From Sorghum bicolor (Eukaryota > Streptophyta > Magnoliopsida > Poales > Poaceae): a stretch of DNA of 64,000 nt. The stretch's first letter is position 1, and each line of letters begins with the position of its first letter. Position numbers and translations under genes: made by a program. The stretch lies in contig NC_012873.2 in the NCBI RefSeq assembly GCF_000003195.3, forward strand, positions 8,331,894 through 8,395,893. Reading direction: 5' to 3'. The notes beneath the pieces were generated by a model, which saw only the letters and a program-made list of their open reading frames with translations, ran no database searches and was not told the origin of the DNA. Below, in pieces: positions 33,932 to 45,559 of this stretch.

Positions 33932-36900
33932 TTATGCATCGACCCATATGCTTGGGTAATATTTCTTTAGATATTTGTCGTTCCATGCTCTGGGAAATTC
34001 AACTCCTTCGAGAGTTTCTAAGATATAGGCGTTGCCAGGAGTAGATCGATTTATCCGATAGGGACCTTCCCAATTGGGAGACCACTTCCCAAACTTTGAA
34101 CTTTTAGTCCCGATCGGTAAGATTAGCTTCCATACTAAGTCTCCATCGGCAAACTCTTTGGCCTTTACCTTCTTATCATACCATTTGGCAACTATCTTCT
34201 TATTTTCTTCTATACTTATCAAAGTTCTTAGCTGATGCCCTGCTAGATCATCTAACTCGTCTGTCATCATAGTAGTATAATCATCGGCAGCCAATTGATC
34301 TTGAAAAGATAGTCACCTAGACCCAGTTCTAATTTCCCAAGGTAGCACTGCATCATGCCCATACACCAACTGATAAGGTGAAACTTTGGTCGACCCATGA
34401 CAAGCCATCCGATATGACCATAAAGCTTCTTTCAACAACGTATGCCATCTCCTAGGATTTTCTTGAACTTTCCGTTTAATAAGTTTGATAATTCCTTTGT
34501 TTGATGCTTCGGCCTGTCCATTAGCTTGAGCATAATAAGGGGAAGAATTTAACACCTTAATTCCCATACTGATTGCAAACTCATCAAACTCCCTCGACGT
34601 AAACATAGTACCCTGATCAGTAGTAATTGTTTGAGGAATACCAAATCGATAAATAATATGCTCTTTCACAAAATCAATCATGTTGGCCGATGTGACCTTT
34701 TTCAAAGGAATAGCTTCAACCCACTTGGTGAAATAATCAGTGGCAACCAAGATAAACTTATGTCCTTTGCTTGATGGTGGATAAATTTGGCCGATTAAGT
34801 CAATAGCCCATCCCCGGAACGGCCAGGGTTTAATAATAGGATTCATGGCCGATGTGGGTGCTCTTTGAACATTGCCAAATTTCTGACATCCTTGACACCC
34901 TTTGAAATACTTAAAACAATCCTCAAGTATAGTCGGCCAATAATACACGTTTCTCCTAATCATCCACTTCATCTTAAATGCGGACTGATGTGCTCCACAT
35001 ACTCTTTCATGGATTTCTCCCATTAAACTTTTAGCTTCATCCTCACCCAAGCATTTGAGAAGAATTTCATCAATTGTTCGATAATATAATTCATCCTCGA
35101 GGAGCACATACTTGGTGGCTTGAAACCGAACACACCTTTCAACTTTCTTGGATGGATCCTTTAAATAATCAATGATCTCTTTCCTCCAATCATCGGCACC
35201 GATTGCCGATAACGTGTTAACCACAGGCTGATATCCTGAAGCATGCTGAGCCAACCGATTAGCCTCCTCATTATGTAACCGAGGAACATGCTCTAATCGG
35301 AACTCTTTGAATTCCTTTAATAGTCGCATGCTTTTTTCATAGTAAGCTATCAAGACTTCGCTTCGGCATTCATAGCTTCCAGCCAATTGATTTATAACCA
35401 GCATAGAATCTCCGAAGACTTCAACAACGTCAGCATGGACTTCTCTCAACAATTCCAATCCCTTTATCAAAGCTTGATATTCGGCTTGATTATTCGTTGA
35501 CGTGGCAACAACCGGCAAGGAGAACTCACATTTCCTTCCCCGAGGGGAAATTAACACTACGCCGATTCCTGCCCCCCGGTCACACGTGGATCCATCAAAG
35601 AAGAGCGTCCAAGGTACAATTTCCATAGTCTCCACTGCACCACAATGTTGAGTCACAAAATCGGCCATAACTTGTCCTTTGACCGCTTTAGCCGATTCGT
35701 AACGTAGATCGAATTCCGATAGTGCCAAAATCCACTTACCGATCCTGCCACTCATAATCTGCATAGACAGCATATATCGGACCATGTCATCTTTGCATAT
35801 AATAGTGCATTCAGCCGATAACAAATAGTGCCTCAACTTTTCAATGGCCGAATACCTGGTCTCAGCATCAATCAACCTTCTGCTTAAATAATAAATTACA
35901 CGCTCCTTCCCTTCAAATTCTTGAATCAAAGCTGAACCGATAACCATCCCATCGGTAGATAAATACAACCTGAAGGGCTTTCCTTGCTGAGGTGGAATCA
36001 GAACTGGAGGATTTATCAAGTAATTCATGATTTCATCCAAAGCCAACTGTTGCTCTTTCCCCCATATAAATTCTTGATCGGCTTTCAACTTAAGTAAGGG
36101 ACTGAAAGCACGAATTTTACCAGACAAGTTGGATACAAACCTCCTGATAAAATTTACCTTGCCGATCAAGGACTGGAGCTCAGTTTTGTTGGTAGAAGCA
36201 ACTATTTTATTGATAGCATCGATGGATCTCCTACTAATTTCAATCTCCCTTTGATGTACCATGAAACCAAGGAATTGTCCTACCGATACACCAAATGCAC
36301 ACTTGTTAGGGTTCATCTTCAAACCATGCTTCCTTGTGCATTCCAACACCTTTCGCAAATCGGCAAGATGTTTTGTGAAATCTCCAGACTTAACCACCAC
36401 ATCATCAATATAAATTTCCACCAGCTTGCCGATGAACTCATGAAAGATAAAATTCATGGCCCTCTGATAAGTAGCACCAGCATTTTTCAAGCCAAAGGTC
36501 ATTACTATCCATTCAAACAACCCAACATGACCAGGACATCTGAATGCAGTTTTTGGAATATCTTCTTCAGCCATGAATATCTGATTGTACCCTGCATTGC
36601 CATCCATAAAGCTGATGATCCGATGCCCAGCCGCAGCGTCAACTAGTAGATCGGCAACTGGCATTGGGTAACCATCCATCGGTGTAGCTTTGTTAAGATT
36701 CATGAAATCAATGCAAACCCGAAGCTTCCCATTTTTCTTGTAAACTGGAACAACATTCGAAATCCACTCGGCATACCGACATTGCCGAATAAATTTAGCT
36801 TCGATAAGTTTGGTTATTTCGGCATTGATATCAGGAAGGATATTAGGATTACATCAGCGAGCTGGCTGCTGATGTGGCCGAAATCCAGACTTGATGGGTA

Positions 36901-37132
36901 ACCGATGTTCAACAATTGATCGGTCTAAATCAGGCATCTCAGTATAATCCCAAGCAAAGTAATCTTTATATTCCTTTAACAAATCGGTTAACTGCTGCTT
37001 ACACTCAGAATTTAACTTAGCACTAATAAAAGTAGGTCTAGGTTTATCACCACTACCTATATCTACTTCTACTAAATCATCGGCCGATGTGAATCCCTGG
37101 CCTAATTTGCCATCATCGGCGAACCTATCCAT
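33932..37132 (-). pseudogene. pol: reverse transcriptase, two RNase H domains and integrase
   Basis: Reading down the minus strand from 37132: an N-terminal linker, then reverse transcriptase with YIDDVVVKSGD as catalytic centre. The first RNase H/connection follows (FRLYLSTDGMVIGSALIQEF), then a second RNase H (LFFDGSTCDRGAGIGVVL) as in Tat-lineage elements. Next is integrase with the zinc finger (HQSAF to CQGCQ) and the DDE set WAIDLIG, TTDQGTMF and GQAEASNK. The tail (33932-34312) is the integrase C-terminal domain. TGA at 36854-36856 breaks the start of the reverse transcriptase and TGA at 34313-34315 cuts the integrase tail. The frame is otherwise open for 796 codons (34313-36703). A functional product is not possible without readthrough. 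Confidence 0.93.
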
Positions 37133-37797
37133 TAAAACTCCTCATCAGAACCGACTGCTTGGATCGGTGGAATTTCGTAATCGGCAACTTTGAGGAAATC
37201 TTTCTCCCAAATTTCTCCCGAGATACACCTAGTCCTTTCATAAGTGTCCGCCTCTGCCGATGCAATTACATAGGAAGAATCTCCTGGGACAATCTCAATC
37301 TTGTCACCTACCCACTGGACCAAGCATTGGTGCATTATCGATGGAATGCAACAATTGGCATGAATCCAGTCTCTCCCTAGGAGCAGATTATAAGCACCTT
37401 TTCCACTGATCACAAAGAAAGTTGTCGGCAAGGTTTTGCTGCCGATGGTCAACTCGACACAGATTGCCCCCTTAACCGGAGATACATTTCCCTCAAAATC
37501 TTTTAGCATCATATCAGTCTTGGTTAAATCTTGATCTCCTTTTTTAAGCTTCCGATAGATTGCATATGGCATGATGTTGGTAGCAGCTCCACCATCAATT
37601 AATATCTTGGTCATCGCCTGACCATCAACTCTTCCTTTGACAAATAGGGCTTTGAGATGCTGCCTTTCATTGTTGGCAGGCTTTTCAAAGATAGCCATCA
37701 TCGGATCCAGAGCCAACTGAGCTATCTGGTCGGAAAAATCCAACTCTTCGTCATCACCGGATGGTGTAAGGAACTCCATCGGCAACATGAATACCAT
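37132..37797 (-). pseudogene. Retroviral-type aspartic protease
   Basis: ILIDGGAATNIMP is the active-site loop (Asp-Gly-Gly in place of the usual Asp-Thr/Ser-Gly, which occurs in this plant gypsy group). NLLLGRDWIH is the flap-distal motif that closes the fold. The frame runs 221 codons from an ATG at 37797. Its TAA overlaps the ATG of the downstream pol frame by one base (TAATG at 37130-37134). Upstream, the frame is cut by TAG near 37829, so the protease would have belonged to one long gag-pol. Confidence 0.8.
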
Positions 37798-37799
37798 GT

Positions 37800-40728
37800 T
37801 GACATCTGCCGATGGTCCCTTTCCCTATGGATCCGGCTGCTGCTGATCAGACTGTCCAGAGTTTTCGCCCTTCCTTAGCTCCTCTCGTCTTTCGCGCTGC
37901 AGTCTCCTTTTTGTGTCTTAGTCAACCCCTCTGGACACCATGGGGGAAGTGGTGACTGCCTTGCCGATGGACGACGGTGTTCTCTTGACTCCATCCGATG
38001 AGTATTAGCGTCCCTACGAAATATAAACTCATCAGAAACTCGTGCATTTGCCATCTCTTCAAGCTCTTCCTGATTCTCGGGAAAATATTGAACACGATCA
38101 CCAAGCCTATCGTGTACACTGAATCTGCCCCCCAACCGATTATGAACTGACGCTCTCCCCCTAATCGGTCCACTAAACTGCCGATCATCATCATGATAGC
38201 GCCGATCGGATCTGTCATACCGATCATAACCATTGCATTCAGGGCAATCTCTAACAGTGGGTAATTTAATATTCTGCTCCCAGCAATGGATAAAGAACGG
38301 GCAGTTCCAGTGATCTCTGTGCCGATTCCACTCCTGTCGGCGTCTTTCTTCTTCCCGATGATAATCTTCTTGCTGGCGCCGATACCAATCTTCACGTTGC
38401 TATCAAGTTTCCCGAGGCCTTCTATGAGTTATCACAATACCAGATCGGGGAGGCCTTCTTTCTTGGATCAAGCCTTTTTCTTTGGCATCGGCAGCAGTAA
38501 TTTGATGCTGAGGATATACCGATGCACTCTTTTCAGCTGCTTCCGACGTCAAAACCTTGGTCTTTCCCTTAGCATCCAACATATTTGTTGGGAAAGGATG
38601 TTGATCAATCTTCATCGGCTTCTGAGCTTTAGAACTATCAAACTTTATTCTCCCAGATTCTATAGCCGATTGCAGTTGTTGCCTGAAAACTTTGCATTCA
38701 TTGGTGCTGTGAGAAGTCGCATTGTGCCACTTGCAATATTTCATCTTCTTTAATTCTTCAGCCGATGGAATCACCTGATTGGGCGACAACTTGATTTGGC
38801 CTTCCTGAAGTAGAAAGTCAAATATTCTATCGGCTTTAGTGATATCAAATACGAACTTCTCCGGCTCTTTATGCCCGAAAGGGCAAGACATCGGCTTCTT
38901 GTTTTTTACCCACTCTGCCAAACCGATGACTGGCTCCTCATCAGAATCCGAGCTTGTTGCTTCATCAACAAATGACACCTTTTTGTTCCATGCTCTCTTG
39001 GGCTCAAAAGGTCTGATATCCTGATCAGAAATTCTCTGCACCAAATGACTTAAGCTTTCGAACTCTTTAGAGGCATACTTGTCCCTGACGTGTGGCAACA
39101 AACCTTGGAAAGCCAAATCGGCTAGCTGCCGATCGTCCAAAACCAGACTATAGCATTTGTTCTTGACCTCCCGCAATCTCTGCACAAAACTTTCAACCGA
39201 TTCATCATTGCGTTGCTTCAATTTGACCAAATCGGTGATCTTCTTCTCATGTACTCCAGAAAAGAAGTATTTATAGAATTGCTTCTCTAGATCGGCCCAA
39301 GTAATCGCTGAGTTAGGAGGCAATGAAATAAACCAGGTGAAAGCCGATCCAGACAAGGATGACGAGAACAAGCGAACCCTCAATTCGTCTCCGTTAGCAG
39401 CCTCGCCTCATTGGATGATGAACCTGTTGACATGCTCCATAGTTGATGTATCATCCTGTCTAGAAAACTTAGTAAAATCGGGTACCTTGTACCGATTTGG
39501 AAGTGGGATTAAATCATATGCAGGAGGATACGGTGTCCGATAAGAGTAAGTATTGACTTTGGGTTTTATCCCAAACTGGTCTCTCATTACTTCAGCAATC
39601 TTATCGGCCCAATAAGCATCGGCATCTTGCCGATGAGGTGGTTGAGGATGTGGCGCCTGCTGATAAACCTCCACGTGTCGCTGAGGCGCACGATCTACAT
39701 GGAACATAGGGTTGATCATCTGACCACCAAACTGTTGACCAAGATTCATCGGCTGGTTGACCAACCCTTGATTTTGGAACCCAGGTTGGATTGTTGAAAC
39801 CCTGTAGCCTGATGATTTTGTTGAGGCATCTGCGGAAAGACTTGCTGCCCTGTCCATCCATTGTTGGCATTCATCGGCATAAACCCTGCCGATGACTAGA
39901 AATTGGGCATCATCATCGAGTTGACATACCCCGGCTGAGTCATAAACCTCTGTTGCGTCGGCATTGAATCTGCCGATGCGTTAGGCATCTGGAATGTTGG
40001 AGCTTGAGAATTCCCAGTGTAAGGTCTTGCAGTAGTAGTTGTAGTATACGGGGACTCTGATTCATCGGCATGTTTGGAGGTGCCGGTGCCATAGGAGCCT
40101 TGCCTCTCACGTCAGCCGTTTGAGATGCGCCAGGTGTCTTCAACATGAACTCTGGGGGCATACCAAAACCCCACCAGTTAGGAGGAACAGATCCCGACAT
40201 TGACGGCGCTAATAGATCTGTGGTCAACTTGGTTGACTCATCTGATGTTGATGGATTGGCCAGCATCGGTGTGGATTGCGCATTAGTGACTCCTAACGTG
40301 CTTGGAGGAACGATAGTTTCTATACCCGCAGTGGCTGTAACAACCGATGGAGCTGTGACCACCGGTGATCCTGGCTGATGATGAGAAGGACCCACATAAT
40401 TTGGTGGCAATCGTCCTTCTTTGAAAGTTCTAGCCACGGCATTGAAAACCGTATTGGACAGCACACCAGCTTGATTGATCAAGGCACGGTTAATAGCACT
40501 ATCAACCATGCCTTGGAGTTTACCAGGATTGGCTTCGAAAGTAACCTGCCGAGGAGCCGGCAGTGCTTCCTTCTGTATCACCTCACCACTCCTATTGATA
40601 CTGAAGGATTTCAAACATTGCTGCTTATAGTCCTCCATAGCTTTTGCAATAGCTTGCTTCTGCTCATCTCTGAAATTAGCTTCCGTCACGGGGATGATGT
40701 TCTCCAAGTCGAAATCGCTAGTCGCCAT
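37800..40728 (-). pseudogene. gag with capsid domain and zinc knuckle region
   Basis: It starts at ATG 40728 (MATSDFDLENIIPV). The capsid core reads AFTWFISLPPNSAITWADLE and FVQRLREVKNKC, the standard plant retrotransposon gag domain. CKWHNATSHSTNEC is a knuckle-like block, followed by a charged region with CPFFIHCWE and CPEC. Breaks are a frameshift near 40055, TAG at 39896-39898, a frameshift near 39760, TGA at 39408-39410 and a TGA-TAG pair at about 38400-38405. Most stops are explained by C-to-T change. Confidence 0.85.
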
Positions 40729-40751
40729 GTTGATCTTGATCTTGAATCTGG

Positions 40752-40769
40752 GTCCCATTGGGCGTGCCA
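40752..40769 (-). promoter_or_regulatory. Primer binding site candidate
   Basis: On the minus strand, TGGCACGCCCAATGGG lies about 7 bases inside the end of the 5' LTR. It starts with TGG, as a site pairing with a tRNA CCA end should. I cannot assign the tRNA without a search. Confidence 0.5.
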
Positions 40770-40776
40770 AAAGATG

Positions 40777-41485
40777 TGTTGGTGCAAAAGTTAATCTGCA
40801 AACACAAAGGGCTAATACCCGATTCAAATATTAAGGCGTGCCAGCCGATTTGGTCCCGACAAAGGTGATAACTCGACCACTTTGGTCCCGACAACAGCGA
40901 TGCGCCCGGATGTCACGGCCAAGAGGTGATCACACGGAACTCATGAACGTGTCGAGCTTAAGTCAACGAATCCTTAAGAACTCGTAGTAAAAAGGAAAAT
41001 ATGACGAAGTCGTCGAAAAAGTAGATGCTGGAATATGAGTAGAAACTTGTGTTTGATTGGTTGATAGATGTCTCATTATAAGGCCCTAGGGTCTACATTT
41101 ATACCCTGCTCAAAGAGCTACAATCAGACACGACTAGGACTCGAACTCCAAATTAAACGGAATCCGTATACAAAACGAATTTAAACATCTATGGAAAATA
41201 TAAAACTATCTTCCCGTAACAGACCGGGACACCACCACAGGTCAATCGCCAACCTTCACGTTTTCCTTCCGAGTCATCGGCAGACTTTTATCATAACCAT
41301 CGGCAAAGACTAACGCTGACCATCGGCACGAACGCGTCACCACTTCTGGACTTAGTCACATTCAGGTGTCTCTTCATCGGCAATCACCCTCATCGGCAAC
41401 TTCCCTATAGACTAGTTACCGTTGTTCCTTGTGCCGATCTATTCTTTACCGATCTCTGGGTACGCGTCAAAAAACGGCGTCAACA
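40777..41485 (-). repeat. 5' LTR of the gypsy element
   Basis: It is 709 bases, nearly identical to 29236-29950. It drives gag-pol leftward. Followed by TSD GCGTG at 41486-41490. Confidence 0.95.
41097..41103 (-). promoter_or_regulatory. TATA box in the 5' LTR
   Basis: Minus strand GGTATAAATG sits in the middle of the LTR, and is kept in both LTR copies. It would start the gag-pol RNA near 41065. Confidence 0.5.
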
Positions 41486-41805
41486 GCGTGGTCAGCTCTC
41501 CAAGCACGGCTAGTGAGGGGTGTGTGTGGCGGATGGGGAGGGGGAATGGGAGAGGGAGGTGGGCACTTGTGCCAGGGTGGTGGCGACCGCGGGGCCAAGA
41601 GCAGGCGGCTAGGGTTTCTCAGGAGCAAGAGCGGGCAAAATCTTAATCCAAAACTAATGCACAACAATATTTGTGTTGAAGTGGATTTAAAAACTGATAT
41701 AAAATATATGCCTTTGACAACTTCAAACAACACCAACTCCATCCACCCCATTGCTGACAAGGCCAGAAGCCTTTCTCCAGAGCAAGGCCGCAGGAACAGC
41801 TACGG
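41486..41805. other. Right flank of the gypsy insertion
   Basis: GTGTGTGGCGGATGGGGAGG and AGGGAGGTGGGC at 41520-41565 resemble 29125-29165 on the left flank, so the element lies between two similar GC-rich blocks. No gene is recognised. Confidence 0.4.
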
Positions 41806-42588
41806 CACAACTCATGAAGAGGCTACCACACATTATGTGCTTCCTTCATGCAATAAGTGAATTTGGTAAAGACAAAAATCATGAGATAGACATGAAAAAA
41901 TGCGTGACTACTGGTGAATTGGCTGATATAAATAAGCAAAGAGCTGACAAAACAAGAGAAACTTTTTGCTCTTCTTGGAGCCATTTGTTCCTCGAACTTG
42001 ATGATTATAGCGGGGTACAAATATAGAAACTATGAGTACTTTGGGACATTGGAGCAAAATAGAGCAGATTAAATACAATAATTTTGAGATTTAATGCCTT
42101 GAATCTTGGATGGAGACATGCTGAGTATCAAAATTATAGAGCTCGATCGATAAGACCTAAAACTTTGCAATTGGAACTTTTTTCATTTGTAATGATTTAG
42201 GGGCTGAAATATTCGACACAAGATCATGAAAAAGATAGCTATCTAGATGTATACTCACAAAAGAGTTTCTAGTGATGTAGTGAAGAATTTTTTGTAAATG
42301 TGTAAGGTTTTAGGTTTGAATCTCCGAAGATACAATTTTTTTTTTTGATTTTTTAGGTTTAATAGTGAGAATTTATTAGAAGTGGATGGCTTGCTCGTCT
42401 CTGAAAATTAAAACATCCGCCTCCAAAAATGCTCCCATAATAATTGGTTAGAAGCAGATGGCTTGTCCATCTCTAAAAAAACATCTGCCTTCGAAAATGC
42501 TCTCTGTGACTAGTGAGGCTTTATTAAAGATGTAGGTGGCTTCTAGAAAGTTAACGAGCTTCAATTGCTAATAGGTTCTTAGAACGTA

Positions 42589-42848
42589 CTCCCTCTATTC
42601 CAAATTATAAGTCATTCCAAGAATTTTGGAGAGTCAAACTTTTCTAAGTTTGACCAAATTTATATGATAAAATAATAATTATTATAATATCAACTAAATA
42701 TCATTAGATTCTTCTTTAATTATATCTTCATAGTATACTCACTTTACGTTACAAATCTTAGTGTTTCTCTCTATAATTTTGGTCAAACGTGAAAATACTT
42801 TGACTCTCCAAGATTTTTGGAATGACTTACAATTTGGGATGGAGGGAG
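42589..42848. mobile_element. Stowaway MITE with proven empty site
   Basis: It begins CTCCCTCTATTCCAAATTAT and ends ACAATTTGGGATGGAGGGAG, with TA on each side (42587-42588, 42849-42850). The partner segment reads GGAATGTAGGTTGGAGG at 51474-51490, with a single TA and no element. Confidence 0.95.
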
Positions 42849-43262
42849 TAGATTGGAGGTGTACATGAACTATTAACATCCCTTTATCAACTAATGATGA
42901 TGGTCTATTAGCAGACATGTTTGGATCCCCATCTAATAATTTTAGTTGCTAATTATTAGAACTAAATAATGGATTCAAATAGATCGTTAGACACAACTGG
43001 GTGGCAAATAATCTTTTAAGTTTTCTCTTATTGAGTTGGATGTGACATACATGAGCCTTTGGCTAACAATAAGCTCCAATTGTCGAAGATATATGCTCTA
43101 AGAGCTGGCACGTAGAAATCAGTGAATTTGTTGAAGGTTGTTCATGTGGTGCTCTCTCACTGAGTGGTACCAATAACCTAATAAATGGTCCTAAAATGTG
43201 GTGAGAGTATAAAGGTCTTGTTTTTAGCGCTGAACAAAATATCTGAAAGGCATGAATCTATC

Positions 43263-43572
43263 AAACTTACCGTACGGACGAATGGTCCATTTTCACACAT
43301 TGTGATGAACCGTGGTTCATATGGTTTTGGGGCGGTAGGTTGCACCCTTGAAAATGTCATGACTTAGGAATGGCAATGACAACCAGAGAAAAACATTCAT
43401 GATTCATCAACATAACCAAACTTACCGGTCGGAAGAATGATCCATTTTCACACATTGTGATGAACCATGGTTCATATGGTTTTGGGGCGGTAGGTTGCAG
43501 CCTTGAAAATGTCATGAGTTAGGAATGGCAGTAACAACCAAAGCAAAAACATTCATGAATCATCAACATAGC
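43263..43572. repeat. Tandem duplication, period 155, private to copy 1
   Basis: AAACTTACCGTACGGACGAA starts at 43263 and a close copy at 43418. Both contain CATTTTCACACATTGTGATG and GGTTTTGGGGCGGTAGGTTG. The partner segment has one unit only (51826-51975), so the doubling came after the segmental duplication. Confidence 0.9.
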
Positions 43573-44166
43573 ATAAGTTACAAGTATTCATAAGTTTTTT
43601 CTAGAAATTTCTAATACTCGAAAGCAGTATTTCCAACTCAATTTTAAATAGATACCCAAGTCCGACGACGTATTATCTGTCTGATGACAGCGTGCCATCC
43701 GAGAAATTGCTTGGATATTTCAAACGCCTAGTTAAACAAATCTTGGTTTAGCATGTAATGGGCCAATTCGTTGGCGTAAGGACTTCTTTTTTGAGTGGGC
43801 CGGGCCTGCCCAAAGAGAAATGTGCCAGAATGTCCAATCGAGCTAACGATCGAATCCATTTGGTTGATCAGCTGGACGTGCTAACCATTATGAATTTAGA
43901 GCCTATTTATTTGAGCTACAGCTTTGAGATGTTTAACTCAAAAGTTGGTCTAATTGATTGGCTTTTGACTCACTCTTATTAGCTTTTGTAATACATTTTT
44001 AGCTTCTCAGCACACAAAAGCAAGAAAATCACCTCTCCATGTGTGTCTATTGGCTTTTAATTCATGTTCTCAGAACCTAGCTTTACTTTCAACTTTTCAA
44101 AAAATAGCTCAACAATAGAACTGCTTGTTTATAGCTTCCGGTTTGCAGAAGCCAGCAAAAGGCTCA

Positions 44167-44397
44167 GGCCTTGTTTAGTTCCCCACCAAAAAACTTTGCA
44201 CCTAACACATCGAATCTTTGGACACATGCATGAAGCATTAAATATAGACGAAAACAAAGACCAATTGCATAGTTTGCTTGTAAATCACAAGACAAATTTT
44301 TTAAACCTAATTAGTCTATGATTAGATACTAATTACCAAATAAAACGAAAATACTACAGTAGCCAAATCCAAAAACTTTTCGGAACTAAACAAGACC
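44167..44397. mobile_element. Tourist-like MITE, GGCCTTGTTTA family, copy 3, with empty site
   Basis: GGCCTTGTTTAGTTCCCC to GGAACTAAACAAGACC, flanked by TCA on both sides (44164-44166, 44398-44400). The partner segment keeps the single TCA in AAAAGGCTCAACCAAAC (52891-52893). Confidence 0.95.
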
Positions 44398-44453
44398 TCA
44401 ACCAAAACAAACAGACTGTAAAAACCAAAAACCACAAACAGACCATAATATAA

Positions 44454-44724
44454 GGCCTTGTTTACTTCCTCTCAAAAACCAAAAACTTTTCAAGATTCTC
44501 AGTCACATCTAATCTTTAGACGCATGCATGGAGCATTAAATATAGACGAAAATAAAAACTAATTGCACAGTTTGATTGTAATGTATGACGCGAATCTTTT
44601 AAGCCTAATTAATCTATGATTGAATAATATTTTTCAAATACGAACGAAAGTGCTACTGTATCCCGAAATAGGGTCTATTTTTCAAATACGAACTATTTCT
44701 ACCGGGAATAGACCAAACAAGCCC
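44454..44724. mobile_element. Tourist-like MITE, GGCCTTGTTTA family, copy 4, internally rearranged
   Basis: It begins GGCCTTGTTTACTTCC after TAA and ends CCAAACAAGCCC before TTA. It is 271 bases, 40 longer than its relatives, because TTTTTCAAATACGAAC is repeated near the right end. It lies 56 bases from copy 3. Confidence 0.8.
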
Positions 44725-45559
44725 TTAGGGTCTGTTTTTAAAACTCTCATGTATCAGAAACAATGCAAATAATTTTATTAAAAAAATCATTTCAGACCAT
44801 AACACTTTGTTATATCCCTCTTTATTAATACTATATGTCACATTAGCTTATATATTCTTGAGTAAATCTCATAATTTATTACTGTAAATAACATACAGAG
44901 CTACAATAACACATGCATCATAAAATGAGTACAAAATCGCTATGATAATTTTGGATAGTTAAATAATAAGTTATTTTATAGTTGATGACATAGAGCAGCC
45001 CCTTCCTATCCTCTCTTGCTAAGAACAACTTCAACAGGAGCTCTCAAATGAGAGGGTTTTACTTTTGATTTGAGACCTCCTCCTATTTCTTTTGTCCCAA
45101 ATTTTTTCTACCTATCTCCCAATAAATCAAGTCCCTCAAATCTATTTGTATAGACAACAGAAGATGGGACCCACATGTCATTCTGTCCGCCCCTTCTCTT
45201 CTCCTTCGGCAAGCTTGCCACTGCCCCAACCTCCAAGTGGTCGACGCCAGCCCGTGCCTACTCGCCGCATGTTGCATTGTGTCACTAGCAGAGCACTCTC
45301 CTTAATTGATGGAGGGACCCAATGGCGGGAGGGCCTTCCCGGTGGAGAGGAGGAACCTGACCCGAGAGAGGAAGACGTGGTGGGGAGGTGGCAATACCGA
45401 GAGACGAAGACACGATGGGGCAGCGGCACGACGCTAAGCATGTGTAGGTCGTATGGGAGACCGGGCTAGGCAGAGGTGCACGCGCACGTCCAATAGGAAT
45501 TTAAGGGCCTGTACAAATTTGAGGGCTCTGATTCTTGCTTGAGTTTTTTTTTTACTATT

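Larger units (their letters stand above)
29236..41485 (-). mobile_element. Ty3/gypsy LTR retrotransposon, 12.25 kb, with an antisense gene
   Basis: LTRs at 29236-29950 and 40777-41485 start TGTTG and end CAACA; TSD GCGTG lies at 29231-29235 and 41486-41490. The order on the minus strand is gag, protease, reverse transcriptase, RNase H, integrase, which is Ty3/gypsy. A second RNase H after the first and a gene on the opposite strand near the 3' LTR fit the Tat lineage (the group of Grande, RIRE2 and Ogre). About 30 mismatches are seen between the LTRs (about 4%), so the insertion is millions of years old. Multiple stops and frameshifts make gag-pol dead. Confidence 0.95.

Noticed and set aside
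36251..36646. 131-codon plus-strand frame opposite the reverse transcriptase
   Set aside because: It is a mirror of the strongly supported minus-strand reverse transcriptase, with no domain or splice structure of its own.
37922..38395. 157-codon minus-strand frame between gag and protease
   Set aside because: The true gag frame runs here in another phase with zinc-knuckle-like cysteines and charged residues; this frame is a shadow.
45178..45441. Minus-strand frame shared by the two segments (also 53953-54372)
   Set aside because: The frame is present in both segments, but lengths and phases differ and indels are not multiples of three, so conservation is that of duplicated noncoding DNA.
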